The notes under the pieces are model-generated. The model was not told where the DNA came from. It saw nothing but the letters and a program-made list of their open reading frames with translations, and ran no database searches. Made by a program: the position numbers and the translations under genes. A DNA stretch of 64,000 nt from an uncultured Oscillospiraceae bacterium (GTDB lineage Bacteria > Bacillota > Clostridia > Oscillospirales > Acutalibacteraceae). The stretch is taken from positions 94,040-158,039 of the forward strand of contig URQB01000003.1 in NCBI GenBank assembly GCA_900549825.1. Direction: 5' to 3'. Below are positions 42,440 to 50,958 of this stretch, in pieces (positions within the stretch are counted from its first letter, which is position 1; every line of letters begins with the position of its first letter).

Positions 42440-43504
42440 ATGATGACAAAAAAAGTATTAATGAAGGGAAATGAAGCAATCGCCGAAGCGGCGATCCAGG
42501 CAGGTTGCCGCGGCTTCTTTGGATATCCGATTACGCCCCAGACAGAAATACCAGCCTATATGGCCAAACGGATGCCGCAGGTGGGCGGGATATTTGTGCA
42601 GGCCGAAAGCGAAATCGCCGCTGTCAATATGGTCTATGGAGCGGCATCTACCGGTGCAAGAGTCATGACCTCCTCGTCCTCTCCCGGGATTAGTTTAAAA
42701 ACAGAGGGCATCTCATATCTGGCAGGTGCAGATTTGCCGGCATTGATTGTTAATGTACAGCGGGGCGGTCCCGGGCTTGGCAGCATTCTTCCCGCACAGT
42801 CAGATTATTGGCAGGCAACCCGCGCTCCGGGGCATGGGGATTTTCATATATTGGTTTTCGCACCAGCCTCTGTTCAAGAAATGATAGAGCTTGTAGAGAA
42901 AGCCTATCTGCTTGCCGAAAAATACCGAATGCCCGCGATGCTTTTGATTGATGGGATTCTTGGGCAAATGATGGAGCCTGCTTTTCTGCCACAAAGCAAA
43001 GCAACCGACGTTTCCGCAAAGGCGTGGGCGGCAACGGGGCATGGGTTTGCACGAAAGCATACGATCGTCAACTCCGGTTATCTGCTACCGCAGCATATGG
43101 AGCAGGCAGTTCGTAAGAGATTTGACCGTTATCGGGCAATCGAATCCAACGAGCCTTTATATGAAGAGTATCTCACCGACGATGCCGAGATGATTGTCGT
43201 CGCATATGGTGCAACGGCGAGAATCTCAAAAGCTGCTGTTGATCTCGCACGAAAAAAAGGTATTCAGGCAGGGCTAATCAGGCCGGTCACGCTTTGGCCA
43301 TTTCCAACAGAGAGATTGGCGATAGCCGCCGCCAAGGTTCGATCATTTCTCGTAGTTGAAATGAGTATGGGGCAAATGATTGATGATATCCGATTGGCGG
43401 TTGGTTCTGACTGTTTCGTCCGTTTTTTGGGGCGGACAGGAGGAGTCGTACCGACTCGGGACGAAATTTTAGAGGAAATCATAAAAAACGCAGGAGGAAT
43501 TTAA
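42440..43504 (+). CDS. vorB: 2-oxoacid:ferredoxin oxidoreductase alpha subunit (VorB-type)
   Basis: This 354-residue protein closely resembles subunit VorB of 3-methyl-2-oxobutanoate dehydrogenase (ferredoxin). It has KVLMKGNEAIAEAAIQAGCRGFFGYPITPQTEIP, ARVMTSSSSPGISLK and NVQRGGPGLGSILPAQSDYWQATRAPGHGD. The N-terminal domain forms the TPP-pyrimidine side of the active site. With VorA, C and D it converts a branched-chain or aromatic 2-oxoacid plus CoA to acyl-CoA, CO2 and reduced ferredoxin. Start ATG 42440 follows AGGGA; ATG 42443 is adjacent. The specificity class comes from sequence similarity only. Confidence 0.88.
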   Translation: MMTKKVLMKGNEAIAEAAIQAGCRGFFGYPITPQTEIPAYMAKRMPQVGGIFVQAESEIAAVNMVYGAASTGARVMTSSSSPGISLKTEGISYLAGADLPALIVNVQRGGPGLGSILPAQSDYWQATRAPGHGDFHILVFAPASVQEMIELVEKAYLLAEKYRMPAMLLIDGILGQMMEPAFLPQSKATDVSAKAWAATGHGFARKHTIVNSGYLLPQHMEQAVRKRFDRYRAIESNEPLYEEYLTDDAEMIVVAYGATARISKAAVDLARKKGIQAGLIRPVTLWPFPTERLAIAAAKVRSFLVVEMSMGQMIDDIRLAVGSDCFVRFLGRTGGVVPTRDEILEEIIKNAGGI

Positions 43505-43507
43505 AAT

Positions 43508-44263
43508 ATGGAAGTTGTTTTTTCACGACCTCATGCATTATTGAATGTTGCTACGCATTATTGCCCAGGCTGTTCTCATGGAATTGTCCACAGGCTTGTT
43601 GCTGAGGCAATCGATGAGTTGGATATAGAAGGAAGAACCATCGGCATCGCACCGGTCGGCTGCGCTGTATTGTGTGCCGAATATTTTTCGTGTGATATGA
43701 TTGCGGCGGCTCATGGCCGGGCCCCCGCCGTTGCAACAGGAGCAAAGCGCCTGATGCCGAAATCCATCATTTTCACTTATCAGGGCGATGGCGATCTGGC
43801 GGCGATTGGGACGGCGGAAACCGTTCACGCCGCCACGAGAGGCGAAAATATAGTGATTATATTTATCAATAATGCTATATATGGCATGACGGGCGGCCAG
43901 ATGGCTCCGACCTCTCTTCCCGGACAGGTTACACAAACTACGCCGTATGGCAGGGATGTCAAATCAGCGGGTCATCCAATCAAAGTCTGCGAGTTGTTAT
44001 CTGTAATCGAGGGAACAGCTTATGCTGAACGGGTAAGCGTTGATTGTCCCAGGCATGTGATCCAGGCAAAAAAAGCAATCAAAAAAGCATTTCGTTATCA
44101 GATCGAAGAGAGAGGTTTCTCTATTATTGAAGTGCTTGCTGCATGCCCTACAAACTGGGGCCTGGCTCCTGATGCCGCTCTTGAATGGCTGCGGGGCAAT
44201 CTGATACCCTATTATCCATTGGGAGTCTATAAGGATACGGGAGCTACCAAAGGTAAGGAGTGA
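43508..44263 (+). CDS. vorA: TPP-binding beta subunit of 2-oxoacid:ferredoxin oxidoreductase (VorA-type)
   Basis: The 251-residue protein has YCPGCSHGIVHRL and the TPP/Mg2+ motif YQGDGDLAAIGTAETVHAATRGENIVIIFINNAIYGMTGGQ, with Asp and Asn coordinating the metal. It completes the active site with VorB. GGAGGAA precedes ATG 43508, 3 bases after the VorB stop, indicating tight coupling. In several anaerobes this subunit class works with branched-chain or arylpyruvate substrates. Confidence 0.88.
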   Translation: MEVVFSRPHALLNVATHYCPGCSHGIVHRLVAEAIDELDIEGRTIGIAPVGCAVLCAEYFSCDMIAAAHGRAPAVATGAKRLMPKSIIFTYQGDGDLAAIGTAETVHAATRGENIVIIFINNAIYGMTGGQMAPTSLPGQVTQTTPYGRDVKSAGHPIKVCELLSVIEGTAYAERVSVDCPRHVIQAKKAIKKAFRYQIEERGFSIIEVLAACPTNWGLAPDAALEWLRGNLIPYYPLGVYKDTGATKGKE

Positions 44264-44268
44264 TTCTA

Positions 44269-44802
44269 ATGAAGGAAATGGCTGCTGTTATATCTGGGTT
44301 TGGAGGGCAAGGTGTTTTATTTCTGGGAAAGATCATTGCTTATGTCGGCATGCTGAAGGGATACGAGGTCTCCTGGCTGCCATCGTACGGCCCGGAAATG
44401 AGGGGGGGGACGGCAAATTGCAGCGTATGTATTTCGGATGCGCCTATTTCTTCTCCTCTTGTTACGAACCCGAACACCTTTCTTGCCATGAATCTGCCGT
44501 CTTATCAAAAATTTATTGGTTCAGTTGAGCCTGGTGGGATTGTAATCTTCGACAATACGGTGATCGAGGCGCCATCTTCACGACAGAATCTTTCGATCTA
44601 TGGGATCCCCGCAACAAAGATGTCCGAGCGTGAAGGGCTGAAAGGGTGTACAAATCTAATTATGCTGGGCAAATTGATCCAAGTGACTTCTCTTTTTACC
44701 CGGGAAGAAATCCAATCTGTATTGGAAGCTACCGTCCCGAAAAATAGGGCCTCTTTGCTGAAAAAAAATATGTCGGCAGTTGAATGCGGTCTTGCCTTGT
44801 AG
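44269..44802 (+). CDS. vorC: 2-oxoacid:acceptor oxidoreductase gamma subunit (VorC-type)
   Basis: The 177-residue protein begins with SGFGGQGVLFLGKIIAYVGML and has SWLPSYGPEMRGGTANCSVCIS, the usual gamma-subunit sequence that contacts CoA. ATG 44269 is 8 bases after AAGGAG. The GTG at 44260 overlaps the previous stop and has poorer spacing. This gene completes a four-subunit enzyme in order D-B-A-C. Confidence 0.86.
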   Translation: MKEMAAVISGFGGQGVLFLGKIIAYVGMLKGYEVSWLPSYGPEMRGGTANCSVCISDAPISSPLVTNPNTFLAMNLPSYQKFIGSVEPGGIVIFDNTVIEAPSSRQNLSIYGIPATKMSEREGLKGCTNLIMLGKLIQVTSLFTREEIQSVLEATVPKNRASLLKKNMSAVECGLAL

Positions 44803-44909
44803 GCTGATTTTGTGACGGGCCGGAGATAAAGTATCCATTACGTATATTTTTATGCTTTTACGCAGTTACAGAACAGGGATTCCTTCTGTCTTTCTTCCTA
44901 TATGAACTT

Positions 44910-45563
44910 ATGCTTTGTGATTTATATTTTGTTGAATTGAACATGCTATCTCCAATCGATCCACAGCTTTTTTGCAAAATACCTGCTGAAAAAAAAGAAA
45001 AGCTACTGCGATATCGCTTTTTATCCGATCAAAAACTTTCCCTTTATTCTGAGCTATTGACCCGACTGTTAGCATGTAAGGAGTACTCGATCTCTAACAG
45101 GCAATTAGTGATTAACAGAAATGCATATGGAAAACCTTTTTTCACCGGGATCAATCATTTTTGCTACAATATTTCGCATACAAGAAATGCTTTTACAGTC
45201 GCAATAAGCAACAGGGAAGTGGGGGTTGATATCGAAAAACCAGCCGGGCCATTTTTGGATGTTGCCAAAACGTTTTTTACAAACAGCGAAGTTGTTTACA
45301 TAATGGAAAAAGATAGCGATCAGCGTTTTTTTGAAGTCTGGACGAAAAAAGAATCTTATATTAAATATTTAGGAAAAGGATTATCGGTACCCTTAAACTC
45401 ATTCGATGCGCTTGCTCTGAACCGCGCAAATCTGATGACTTTCTATATGCGGGGCTATATCATTTCCGTATATGGGCAGAATCTCTCCCGCAGCATTCAA
45501 ATTCACGAGCTGAATGAGGTGGAGTTGTTAAAGGAGACACTTTTATTAGAAAATCTTTTGTGA
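44910..45563 (+). CDS. 4'-phosphopantetheinyl transferase (Sfp-type)
   Basis: The 217-residue protein has the Sfp-family motifs NISHTRNAFTVAIS, GVDIEK and FFEVWTKKESYIKYLGKGLS, with Mg2+ ligands Asp and Glu in the last two. It transfers phosphopantetheine from CoA to Ser of carrier domains, here the three NRPS T domains and probably the ACP at 24262. The start is ATG 44910, without a good ribosome-binding site, 107 bases after VorC. It is the last recognisable gene of the AT-rich island. Confidence 0.86.
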   Translation: MLCDLYFVELNMLSPIDPQLFCKIPAEKKEKLLRYRFLSDQKLSLYSELLTRLLACKEYSISNRQLVINRNAYGKPFFTGINHFCYNISHTRNAFTVAISNREVGVDIEKPAGPFLDVAKTFFTNSEVVYIMEKDSDQRFFEVWTKKESYIKYLGKGLSVPLNSFDALALNRANLMTFYMRGYIISVYGQNLSRSIQIHELNEVELLKETLLLENLL

Positions 45564-45574
45564 GCTAGGGCTGG

Positions 45575-45935
45575 TATTGGCGTGACGGCTCATGAGAGCC
45601 CAGCGGAATCTTGCACCAGGTGTTGTAATAGTTCATTGTGAAGACGGCTTTCATCCTTCAGTGGAAGGGCTCGCCGGACTGGATCGTCCAGGCGGGGGCG
45701 GCGTTGCGGCCGAGCGCGCCGATGGATTCGATCACATAGTACGCCTCCAGATCGACATAGACGGAAGCACCGCAGAACTCCTAGTTGTAGACCGGCAGTC
45801 AGGTGTTGAGCGTGTCGAATGCGGAGACGGATACGGCCCTGCCAGCTCTTTAGGTACGCGGTCCTGCTCGTCGAACAGGATGCTTGCAGGGCGCACGATG
45901 CATACGATGTTTTCCTCATAGATTTCGCTTTTTGT
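45575..45935 (-). pseudogene. decayed coding remnant at the right edge of the island
   Basis: Read on the minus strand, protein-like stretches such as EIYEENIVCIVRPASILFDE, VYVDLEAYYVIESIGALG and MNYYNTWCKIPLGSHEPS appear in order, but in shifting frames and broken by in-frame stops. This looks like a dead gene. GC content here returns to the flanking level. I cannot name the family. The rest of 45936-46132 holds a CCCTCCG/CGGAGGG hairpin (46090-46110) and no gene. Confidence 0.45.
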
Positions 45936-46132
45936 AAAATAAAACAGGAATCATCCCGATGATTTCCATTCAGAGTTTATGAAATGAGTTTTCGTGAAAC
46001 CCCGCGCCGCATTGCGTGGAAATTGCCGAAAGGCGATTCCTTTTGATATCATTCTGTGGTATTCTGTTACTAATGAGATCAGAGGGGGTCCCTCCGGCGT
46101 GCACGGAGGGATAGAAAGAAGCGTGAATCGAT

Positions 46133-46999
46133 TTGAAGAATTCTACTGTGATCGTCACGGTGATTTTATGTGTGTTCATCTTGGCGTTTTTGATTTTTGT
46201 GTTGTGGCAATCCCATAGCAGTTCGCCCACGATCCCGACCGATCCTGAGCTGTTTGAGCAGGGGTGGAATGGGGAGCACGGCGCAGCGGGTGCCGGCGGT
46301 GGCTCGGGCGGAGGCGGCGCGACCGATGCGAACGGCAACGTGATATCCGGATCCAGCGGGAACGCGGAAGGGGGAGGCGCTTTGGGCGGTTCTTCCGCAT
46401 CCGACGCCCCCGGGGGCGCGTCGGCGGATAAAAAGCCGGTTAAGGAAGAGGATATGAAGCCCTTTAAGGGCCATAAGGCCGATCCCTACATGCGGATTTT
46501 GGCGGGCGGCGTCTACACCTGGGATGTGGTTTCCTCCCAGAAGGTGGATGGGGAAGAAACGGATATGCCCCTGCTCCTGACCGCCTCCGGAAAGAAGCTC
46601 AGCATTCAGATGACTTACTCGGATAAGCTAACGATGTCGGTCATCAGCGACGGGCAGAGCACCTATGCGGTGCTTCCCTTCCTGAGGGCTTACACGGATG
46701 TGCCATCCTCCATGGCAGGGGATTTCAAAAGCCTTGTGATCGACCCATCAAAGTTTGAATTCGTCAGCTCCCTGGAGGTGACGGACGACGGGCAGAAATT
46801 AACCTGTGAGCGCTACACCTCTGATACCGAGCGGATTTATTTCTACTTCTCCGGCGACAAGCTCGTCAACATGGAGCTGCGCGGCCCGGGTGGGACGATG
46901 AAGCTCAAGGTCAACAGCATCACGGATCAAATCGACGCATCCCTGCTTTCCGTACCGGATGGGTATAGAAAATGGAACCTGTCGTTCCTGTTTAAGTAA
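46133..46999 (+). CDS. membrane-anchored extracytoplasmic protein, unknown
   Basis: The 288-residue protein has an N-terminal hydrophobic anchor (residues 5-27), a long Gly/Ser/Ala-rich linker (about 45-105) and a compact beta-rich domain (115-288, with YMRILAGGVYTWDVVSS and LKVNSITDQID). The C-terminal part resembles the LolA/lipoprotein-localisation fold in pattern only. No catalytic motif is visible. The start is TTG 46133, as no in-frame ATG precedes the anchor. It stands alone and ends in a strong terminator. Confidence 0.7.
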   Translation: MKNSTVIVTVILCVFILAFLIFVLWQSHSSSPTIPTDPELFEQGWNGEHGAAGAGGGSGGGGATDANGNVISGSSGNAEGGGALGGSSASDAPGGASADKKPVKEEDMKPFKGHKADPYMRILAGGVYTWDVVSSQKVDGEETDMPLLLTASGKKLSIQMTYSDKLTMSVISDGQSTYAVLPFLRAYTDVPSSMAGDFKSLVIDPSKFEFVSSLEVTDDGQKLTCERYTSDTERIYFYFSGDKLVNMELRGPGGTMKLKVNSITDQIDASLLSVPDGYRKWNLSFLFK

Positions 47000-47034
47000 G
47001 AACGGGCATGCATGCAAGAGCGGAACATAATAAA

Positions 47035-47072
47035 ATAAAAAAGGCTGTCGAATCTGCTCGACAGCCTTTTTT
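47035..47072 (+). terminator. terminator of the anchored-protein gene
   Basis: AAAAAAGGCTGTCGA and TCGACAGCCTTTTTT form a perfect stem with a 6-base loop. It is 35 bases past the stop. Confidence 0.9.
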
Positions 47073-47545
47073 GGCCTGTTGGAAAAGGTATACTGTTTCG
47101 TTAAAATGCACAAGAATGATTCATTAAAAATTTTTCGGAAAATATTTTTTATAATGTTTGTGATTGTGGAGTGCTTTAATAACAGCAAAAGGCTAAGCTT
47201 GCGCTCAGGCCGCGCGGGTCCACACCTTTTCCCGTTGGAAAAGGGTGCAAAAGAACTTTTTGAAGCACGGCACATCGGCAGCGGGAAGCGCTGATGCACG
47301 ATCAAACCCGTTCGGAGAACCTTCCCAAACTCAGCCGCTCACGCGGCTTCAAACACATGGAAAGGTTCGTTTTTGCCCTCCGGGCAAAAATTCCCTCACG
47401 AGCCACGCCGTCAGATTCTGCAAATGCAGCCTCGGCCTTCCGCCAGCGTTCAGCGCTGCATTCAGATGCTGATTACGTAGGCGATTCGCAACGATATTTT
47501 TTGTGCACTTTTTTCTTCAATTTGACTTTTTCGACAGCCTTTTTT
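47073..47545. other. noncoding block bounded by a 15-bp direct repeat
   Basis: TCGACAGCCTTTTTT occurs at 47058-47072 and again at 47531-47545. Between them, several inverted repeats are visible, including CTTTTCCCGTTGGAAAAGGG, AGCCGCTCACGCGGCT and TTTTTGCCCTCCGGGCAAAAA (written here as adjacent arms). Short frames exist without recognisable products. It could be a MITE-like or other dispersed element. Confidence 0.4.
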
Positions 47546-47563
47546 CTGCGCTTATTTTGATTG

Positions 47564-48412
47564 TTATGCTTTCGGGAACGTCTGCTCCAAAAAATCTGCC
47601 ACCGGGGCGATCGCTTTATCGTCCGCAAGCTCCACCGCGCCCTGGTCGACGAGGCGGGCGGTCTTGCTGTCAATCGGCAGGCGGGCAAGCACCGGCACAC
47701 CGAGGGTGGCGGCAACTTCTTCGGCTTTGCTCTCACCAAACAGCTCGATCTTTTTGCCGCAGTCCGGGCAGACGGCATAGCTCATGTTCTCCACGATGCC
47801 GAGGATCGGGATGTTCATCATCTTCGCCATGTGGTAGGCCTTTTTGACGATCAGGGTGACCAGATCCTGCGGTGTGGTCACGACGACGATGGCGTCAAGC
47901 GGGAGGGATTGGAAAACCGTCAGCGGCACGTCTCCCGTGCCGGGCGGCATATCGATGAACATATAGTCGATCTCGCCCCACGCGACGTCCGTCCAGAACT
48001 GCTGGATTACGCCGGAGATCACCGGCCCGCGCCAGACCACAGGCGCTTCATCATCCTCCAGCAGAAGGTTAACGGACATGATCTCAATGCCCATTTTCGA
48101 TTTTTCGGGAAGCAGGCCGAGCTCGCTGCCCTTTGCCTTTTCCGTAATGCCGAAGGCTTTCGGGATTGAGGGGCCGGTCACGTCCGCGTCAAAGATGGCG
48201 GTCGCGTAGCCGCGCGACTGCATTGCACAGGCGGTCAGGGATGTGACGAGCGACTTGCCGACGCCGCCCTTTCCGCTGACGATGCCGATGACCTTGCGCA
48301 CCGTGCTGTATTGATTGAGCGGAATATGCAGATCCTGCTGCCGGGAAGAGCAGTCTGCACCGCAGCTTTCGCAATTTCCGCCGCAATCGGCGGGTTTGGT
48401 CGTTTCACCCAT
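47564..48412 (-). CDS. Mrp/NBP35 family iron-sulfur cluster carrier ATPase
   Basis: The 282-residue protein has an N-terminal Cys cluster (DCGGNCESCGADC), a deviant Walker A SGKGGVGKS (residues 46-54), FDADVTGPSIPK, FIDMPPGTGDVPLTV and C-terminal CPDC. Proteins of this family bind a 4Fe-4S cluster between subunits and deliver it to target apoenzymes. That is relevant here because the genome encodes many Fe-S enzymes. Start ATG 48412 is 3 bases after the TadA stop, so the two genes are coupled. Confidence 0.9.
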   Translation of the reverse strand: MGETTKPADCGGNCESCGADCSSRQQDLHIPLNQYSTVRKVIGIVSGKGGVGKSLVTSLTACAMQSRGYATAIFDADVTGPSIPKAFGITEKAKGSELGLLPEKSKMGIEIMSVNLLLEDDEAPVVWRGPVISGVIQQFWTDVAWGEIDYMFIDMPPGTGDVPLTVFQSLPLDAIVVVTTPQDLVTLIVKKAYHMAKMMNIPILGIVENMSYAVCPDCGKKIELFGESKAEEVAATLGVPVLARLPIDSKTARLVDQGAVELADDKAIAPVADFLEQTFPKA

Positions 48413-48415
48413 GGT

Positions 48416-48895
48416 TTAAACATCTCCTAATTGATCTTTCACTTTACGGTTTTCCCGCAGAGTGCGGAAAAATTCCGTAAGAAGGCTTGCGCATTCCCGC
48501 TCCATAAAACCGCCCTCCAAAACAGGCTGATGGTTGTAGGGCAAGGCAAAAAGGTCGATGACGGAGCCGCAGGAGCCGGCCTTCGGATCATACGCGCCGA
48601 AAACGACGCGCTGCATCCGGGAATTGATGAGCGCCCCGGTGCACATCGGGCAGGGCTCCAGCGTGACGTAGATCGTACACTCCCACAGCCGCCAGCCGCC
48701 AAGCGTTTTGCAGGCGTCGGAGATGGCCTCCAGCTCCGCATGGGCCAGCGCGTTTTTGCCTCGTTCCCGACGGTTACGTCCGCGTCCAACAATACCGTCT
48801 CCGCGGGTGACAATAGCGCCGACAGGAACCTCCCCCTCCAGCGCGGAGAGGCGGGCGAGAAGCATTGCCTCCCGCATGCAGTCCTGGTCCGTCAT
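48416..48895 (-). CDS. tadA: tRNA-specific adenosine deaminase
   Basis: The 159-residue deaminase has NALAHAELEAI, with zinc His and catalytic Glu, and LEPCPMCTGALI with the zinc cysteines, then RVVFGAYDPKAGSCGS, a typical TadA segment. It converts A34 of tRNA-Arg(ACG) to inosine. ATG 48895 is used. TTG 48901 lies 6 bases after AAAGGA and is an equally possible start. It is followed by the Mrp gene 3 bases away and preceded by a CPBP protease gene with a 12-base gap. Confidence 0.9.
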   Translation of the reverse strand: MTDQDCMREAMLLARLSALEGEVPVGAIVTRGDGIVGRGRNRRERGKNALAHAELEAISDACKTLGGWRLWECTIYVTLEPCPMCTGALINSRMQRVVFGAYDPKAGSCGSVIDLFALPYNHQPVLEGGFMERECASLLTEFFRTLRENRKVKDQLGDV

Positions 48896-48912
48896 GCTCA
48901 ATGATCATCCTT

Positions 48913-50031
48913 TCACATGGGCCTGGAGGTGGCCTTCTGCGGGGTAAATGAGAAAATAAAGGCGGCAATGGCCGCGAGAAAGAATAAGACTGTCAGCAGC
49001 CCGGTAGAAAACGGCACGCTGATATAATAGCGCGTCGACCAGACCATCATCGCCAGCGCCAGCACCATCGGCGGGGTGAAGAGATAGGCCGATACCTTTT
49101 CGCTGCGGCGCAGCGGTATCCCGGAAAGCGGAAGGATGACGCGCATTTCCTTTTTAAACAGATATACGAGCAGAGCGGCCGCCCCGGCCGCGATGACTAC
49201 GCCAATCAGGATGGAGGAGACAAGGTTTGCCTTTCTCGCCGGGAGGTTGGCAATTGCAATTGTCTGGACGACGCTGATGGAGTTGTTGAGCAGATGGATC
49301 AGGATTCCCGTCCAGAGGGAGCCGCTCGCAATCACAGCATAACCCAGGCCGATGCCCGCGATGAAGGCGAAGGGAGCCTGCACCAGGTTCCCGTGCATCA
49401 GCGCAAAGACGAAAGAAGACATGAGGATGGCGAACCAGTCGCCGTATTTGCGCAGCGGCTGCATCACAACGCCACGCATCGCGAATTCCTCCACGATCGC
49501 GGGAACGACGGCGCTCTGCAAAAAGAGGATGATGCAGCCAAGGGCGCTGACGGGCGCCTGTACCTCGGGCGCGGTCAGCTTGATGCCGAACAGATCGAAA
49601 AAGAGGATTAGGCCGCTGGTTGCATAATTGCCCGCCATGCAGACGAGCAGCCCGATGAGGACCAGCAGAAAGGCGCGCAGCTTATTGTTAGGCGCGTTCA
49701 GCGGGAGCTCGGGAACCTGACGGCGAATCGAGAGAAGGAAATATACAGCCAGGAAAGGTAGCCCTACGCAGAAGATGGAGAAAAGGATTCCATAAGCATT
49801 CTGAAATAGGGAATTGCTTAGATAGAGATCACTCAGGCCCAGAAGCATCAGGAGCCCGGAGAAGATCTGCTGCATCAGCATAAATCCGAGCAGGCCGATC
49901 CCCGCGAAGATGCTCAGCGAGCGGAGCATTTTCTTTCCCTGCTGTGCTGCAGGAGAAGGGGAGACAGGCGGCCGAAAGCCGTTTGGATCGTAATTGTATC
50001 CGTAAGGGGGAGGCGGGTAATAACCGTTCAT
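48913..50031 (-). CDS. CPBP-family intramembrane metalloprotease
   Basis: The 372-residue protein has about eight membrane helices after a Pro/Tyr-rich N-terminus (NGYYPPPPYGYNYDPNG). The CPBP (Abi/CAAX protease-like) motifs are EEFAMRGVVMQPL (EExxxR) near residue 180 and FALMHGNLVQAP (FxxxH). Members cleave membrane-near peptides, for example in bacteriocin self-immunity or prenyl-protein processing; the substrate is unknown. It is the first gene of a leftward run with tadA and the Mrp ATPase. Confidence 0.85.
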   Translation of the reverse strand: MNGYYPPPPYGYNYDPNGFRPPVSPSPAAQQGKKMLRSLSIFAGIGLLGFMLMQQIFSGLLMLLGLSDLYLSNSLFQNAYGILFSIFCVGLPFLAVYFLLSIRRQVPELPLNAPNNKLRAFLLVLIGLLVCMAGNYATSGLILFFDLFGIKLTAPEVQAPVSALGCIILFLQSAVVPAIVEEFAMRGVVMQPLRKYGDWFAILMSSFVFALMHGNLVQAPFAFIAGIGLGYAVIASGSLWTGILIHLLNNSISVVQTIAIANLPARKANLVSSILIGVVIAAGAAALLVYLFKKEMRVILPLSGIPLRRSEKVSAYLFTPPMVLALAMMVWSTRYYISVPFSTGLLTVLFFLAAIAAFIFSFTPQKATSRPM

Positions 50032-50231
50032 AGATCAAAACTCCCTGCTTGGTGATTTGCCGCGTTATGGCTTTTTCCGCGCTCTGAAACGGCAAAAGGC
50101 CAATATACCTATTATAGCCGATTTTGCGCGGAAATCAATGCCTGAAAGCGGAGCCCGCGCTTGCCGGGCCGTTGCTATTATGATATCATGGATCAAACGA
50201 GTCTATGACAGATGGAGGCTGGGAAGCAAAA

Positions 50232-50882
50232 GTGGAAAATCCATGGAGTACAATCGCACTGCGCGATTATGAAATGCATATGGCGTCGGGCGAAGTGCGG
50301 CAGCTTCAGGCGCTGGATGAGATCATGCTCGGCCAATTTTACCGCTATCCGGCCAAAACGCTGATGATTTTAGGCGTTGCAGGAGGCAACGGGTTGCGTC
50401 ATATAGATCCGGGGCGGATTGAAACCGTCTACGGCGTGGATCTCAACGCCTCTTTTTTGCAGGAATGCGCCGAACGCTATGGAACCTTATTGGAGGGCGC
50501 GTTTCATCCGATTCTTGCAGATTTAATGGACCCTCATCTCACATTGCCGCATGCGGACCTGCTGGTCGCGGATCTGCTGATCGAATACATCGGCTATGAA
50601 TGCTTTGCTGGCGTGGTTGGAAACGTACAGCCGCTCTGCCTTTCCTGCGTGATTCAAGTGAATCCCGATACGGGAGGGTTCGTATCAGAATCCCCATATC
50701 TGCATTCCTTTGACAGGCTGGAGGAGGTGCATCACCAAATCAGGGAAGAAAAATTGACGGAATCTCTGCGGAGGGCGGGATACCGCCCTGTTTTCCGGGC
50801 GGAGCAGTCTCTGCCCAATGGGAAGCGATTTGTATGCCGGGATTATCGGCGCAATTCGAATGCGCCCGACGCAGACCGTTAA
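50232..50882 (+). CDS. class I SAM-dependent methyltransferase
   Basis: The 216-residue protein begins MENPWSTIALRDYEMHM, then LGQFYRYPAKTLMILGVAGGNGL (the SAM-binding G-loop near residues 47-55) and VYGVDLNASFLQECAERYG (acidic ribose contact). The fold is complete but the substrate is unknown. GTG 50232 was chosen because GGGAAG lies 5 bases upstream and the protein opening fits; ATG 50205 would add nine residues. It stands alone, divergent from the CPBP gene. Confidence 0.8.
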   Translation: MENPWSTIALRDYEMHMASGEVRQLQALDEIMLGQFYRYPAKTLMILGVAGGNGLRHIDPGRIETVYGVDLNASFLQECAERYGTLLEGAFHPILADLMDPHLTLPHADLLVADLLIEYIGYECFAGVVGNVQPLCLSCVIQVNPDTGGFVSESPYLHSFDRLEEVHHQIREEKLTESLRRAGYRPVFRAEQSLPNGKRFVCRDYRRNSNAPDADR

Positions 50883-50891
50883 GAAAAAGCG

Positions 50892-50934
50892 ACGGAGATG
50901 CCTGATCAGGCATCTCCGCCCTCTGTTTTAAAGC
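50892..50934. terminator. terminator between the methyltransferase and the convergent ABC genes
   Basis: GGAGATGCCT-GATC-AGGCATCTCC is a perfect 10-bp stem followed by GCCCTCTGTTTT on the plus strand. It probably acts in both directions. Confidence 0.75.
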
Positions 50935-50958
50935 ATTTTGATGCTGAAAACCGACGTC

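Noticed and set aside
47079..47294. 71-codon plus-strand frame in the block after the anchored-protein gene
   Set aside because: It lies directly after a strong terminator in hairpin-rich DNA and shows no protein family; more likely noncoding.
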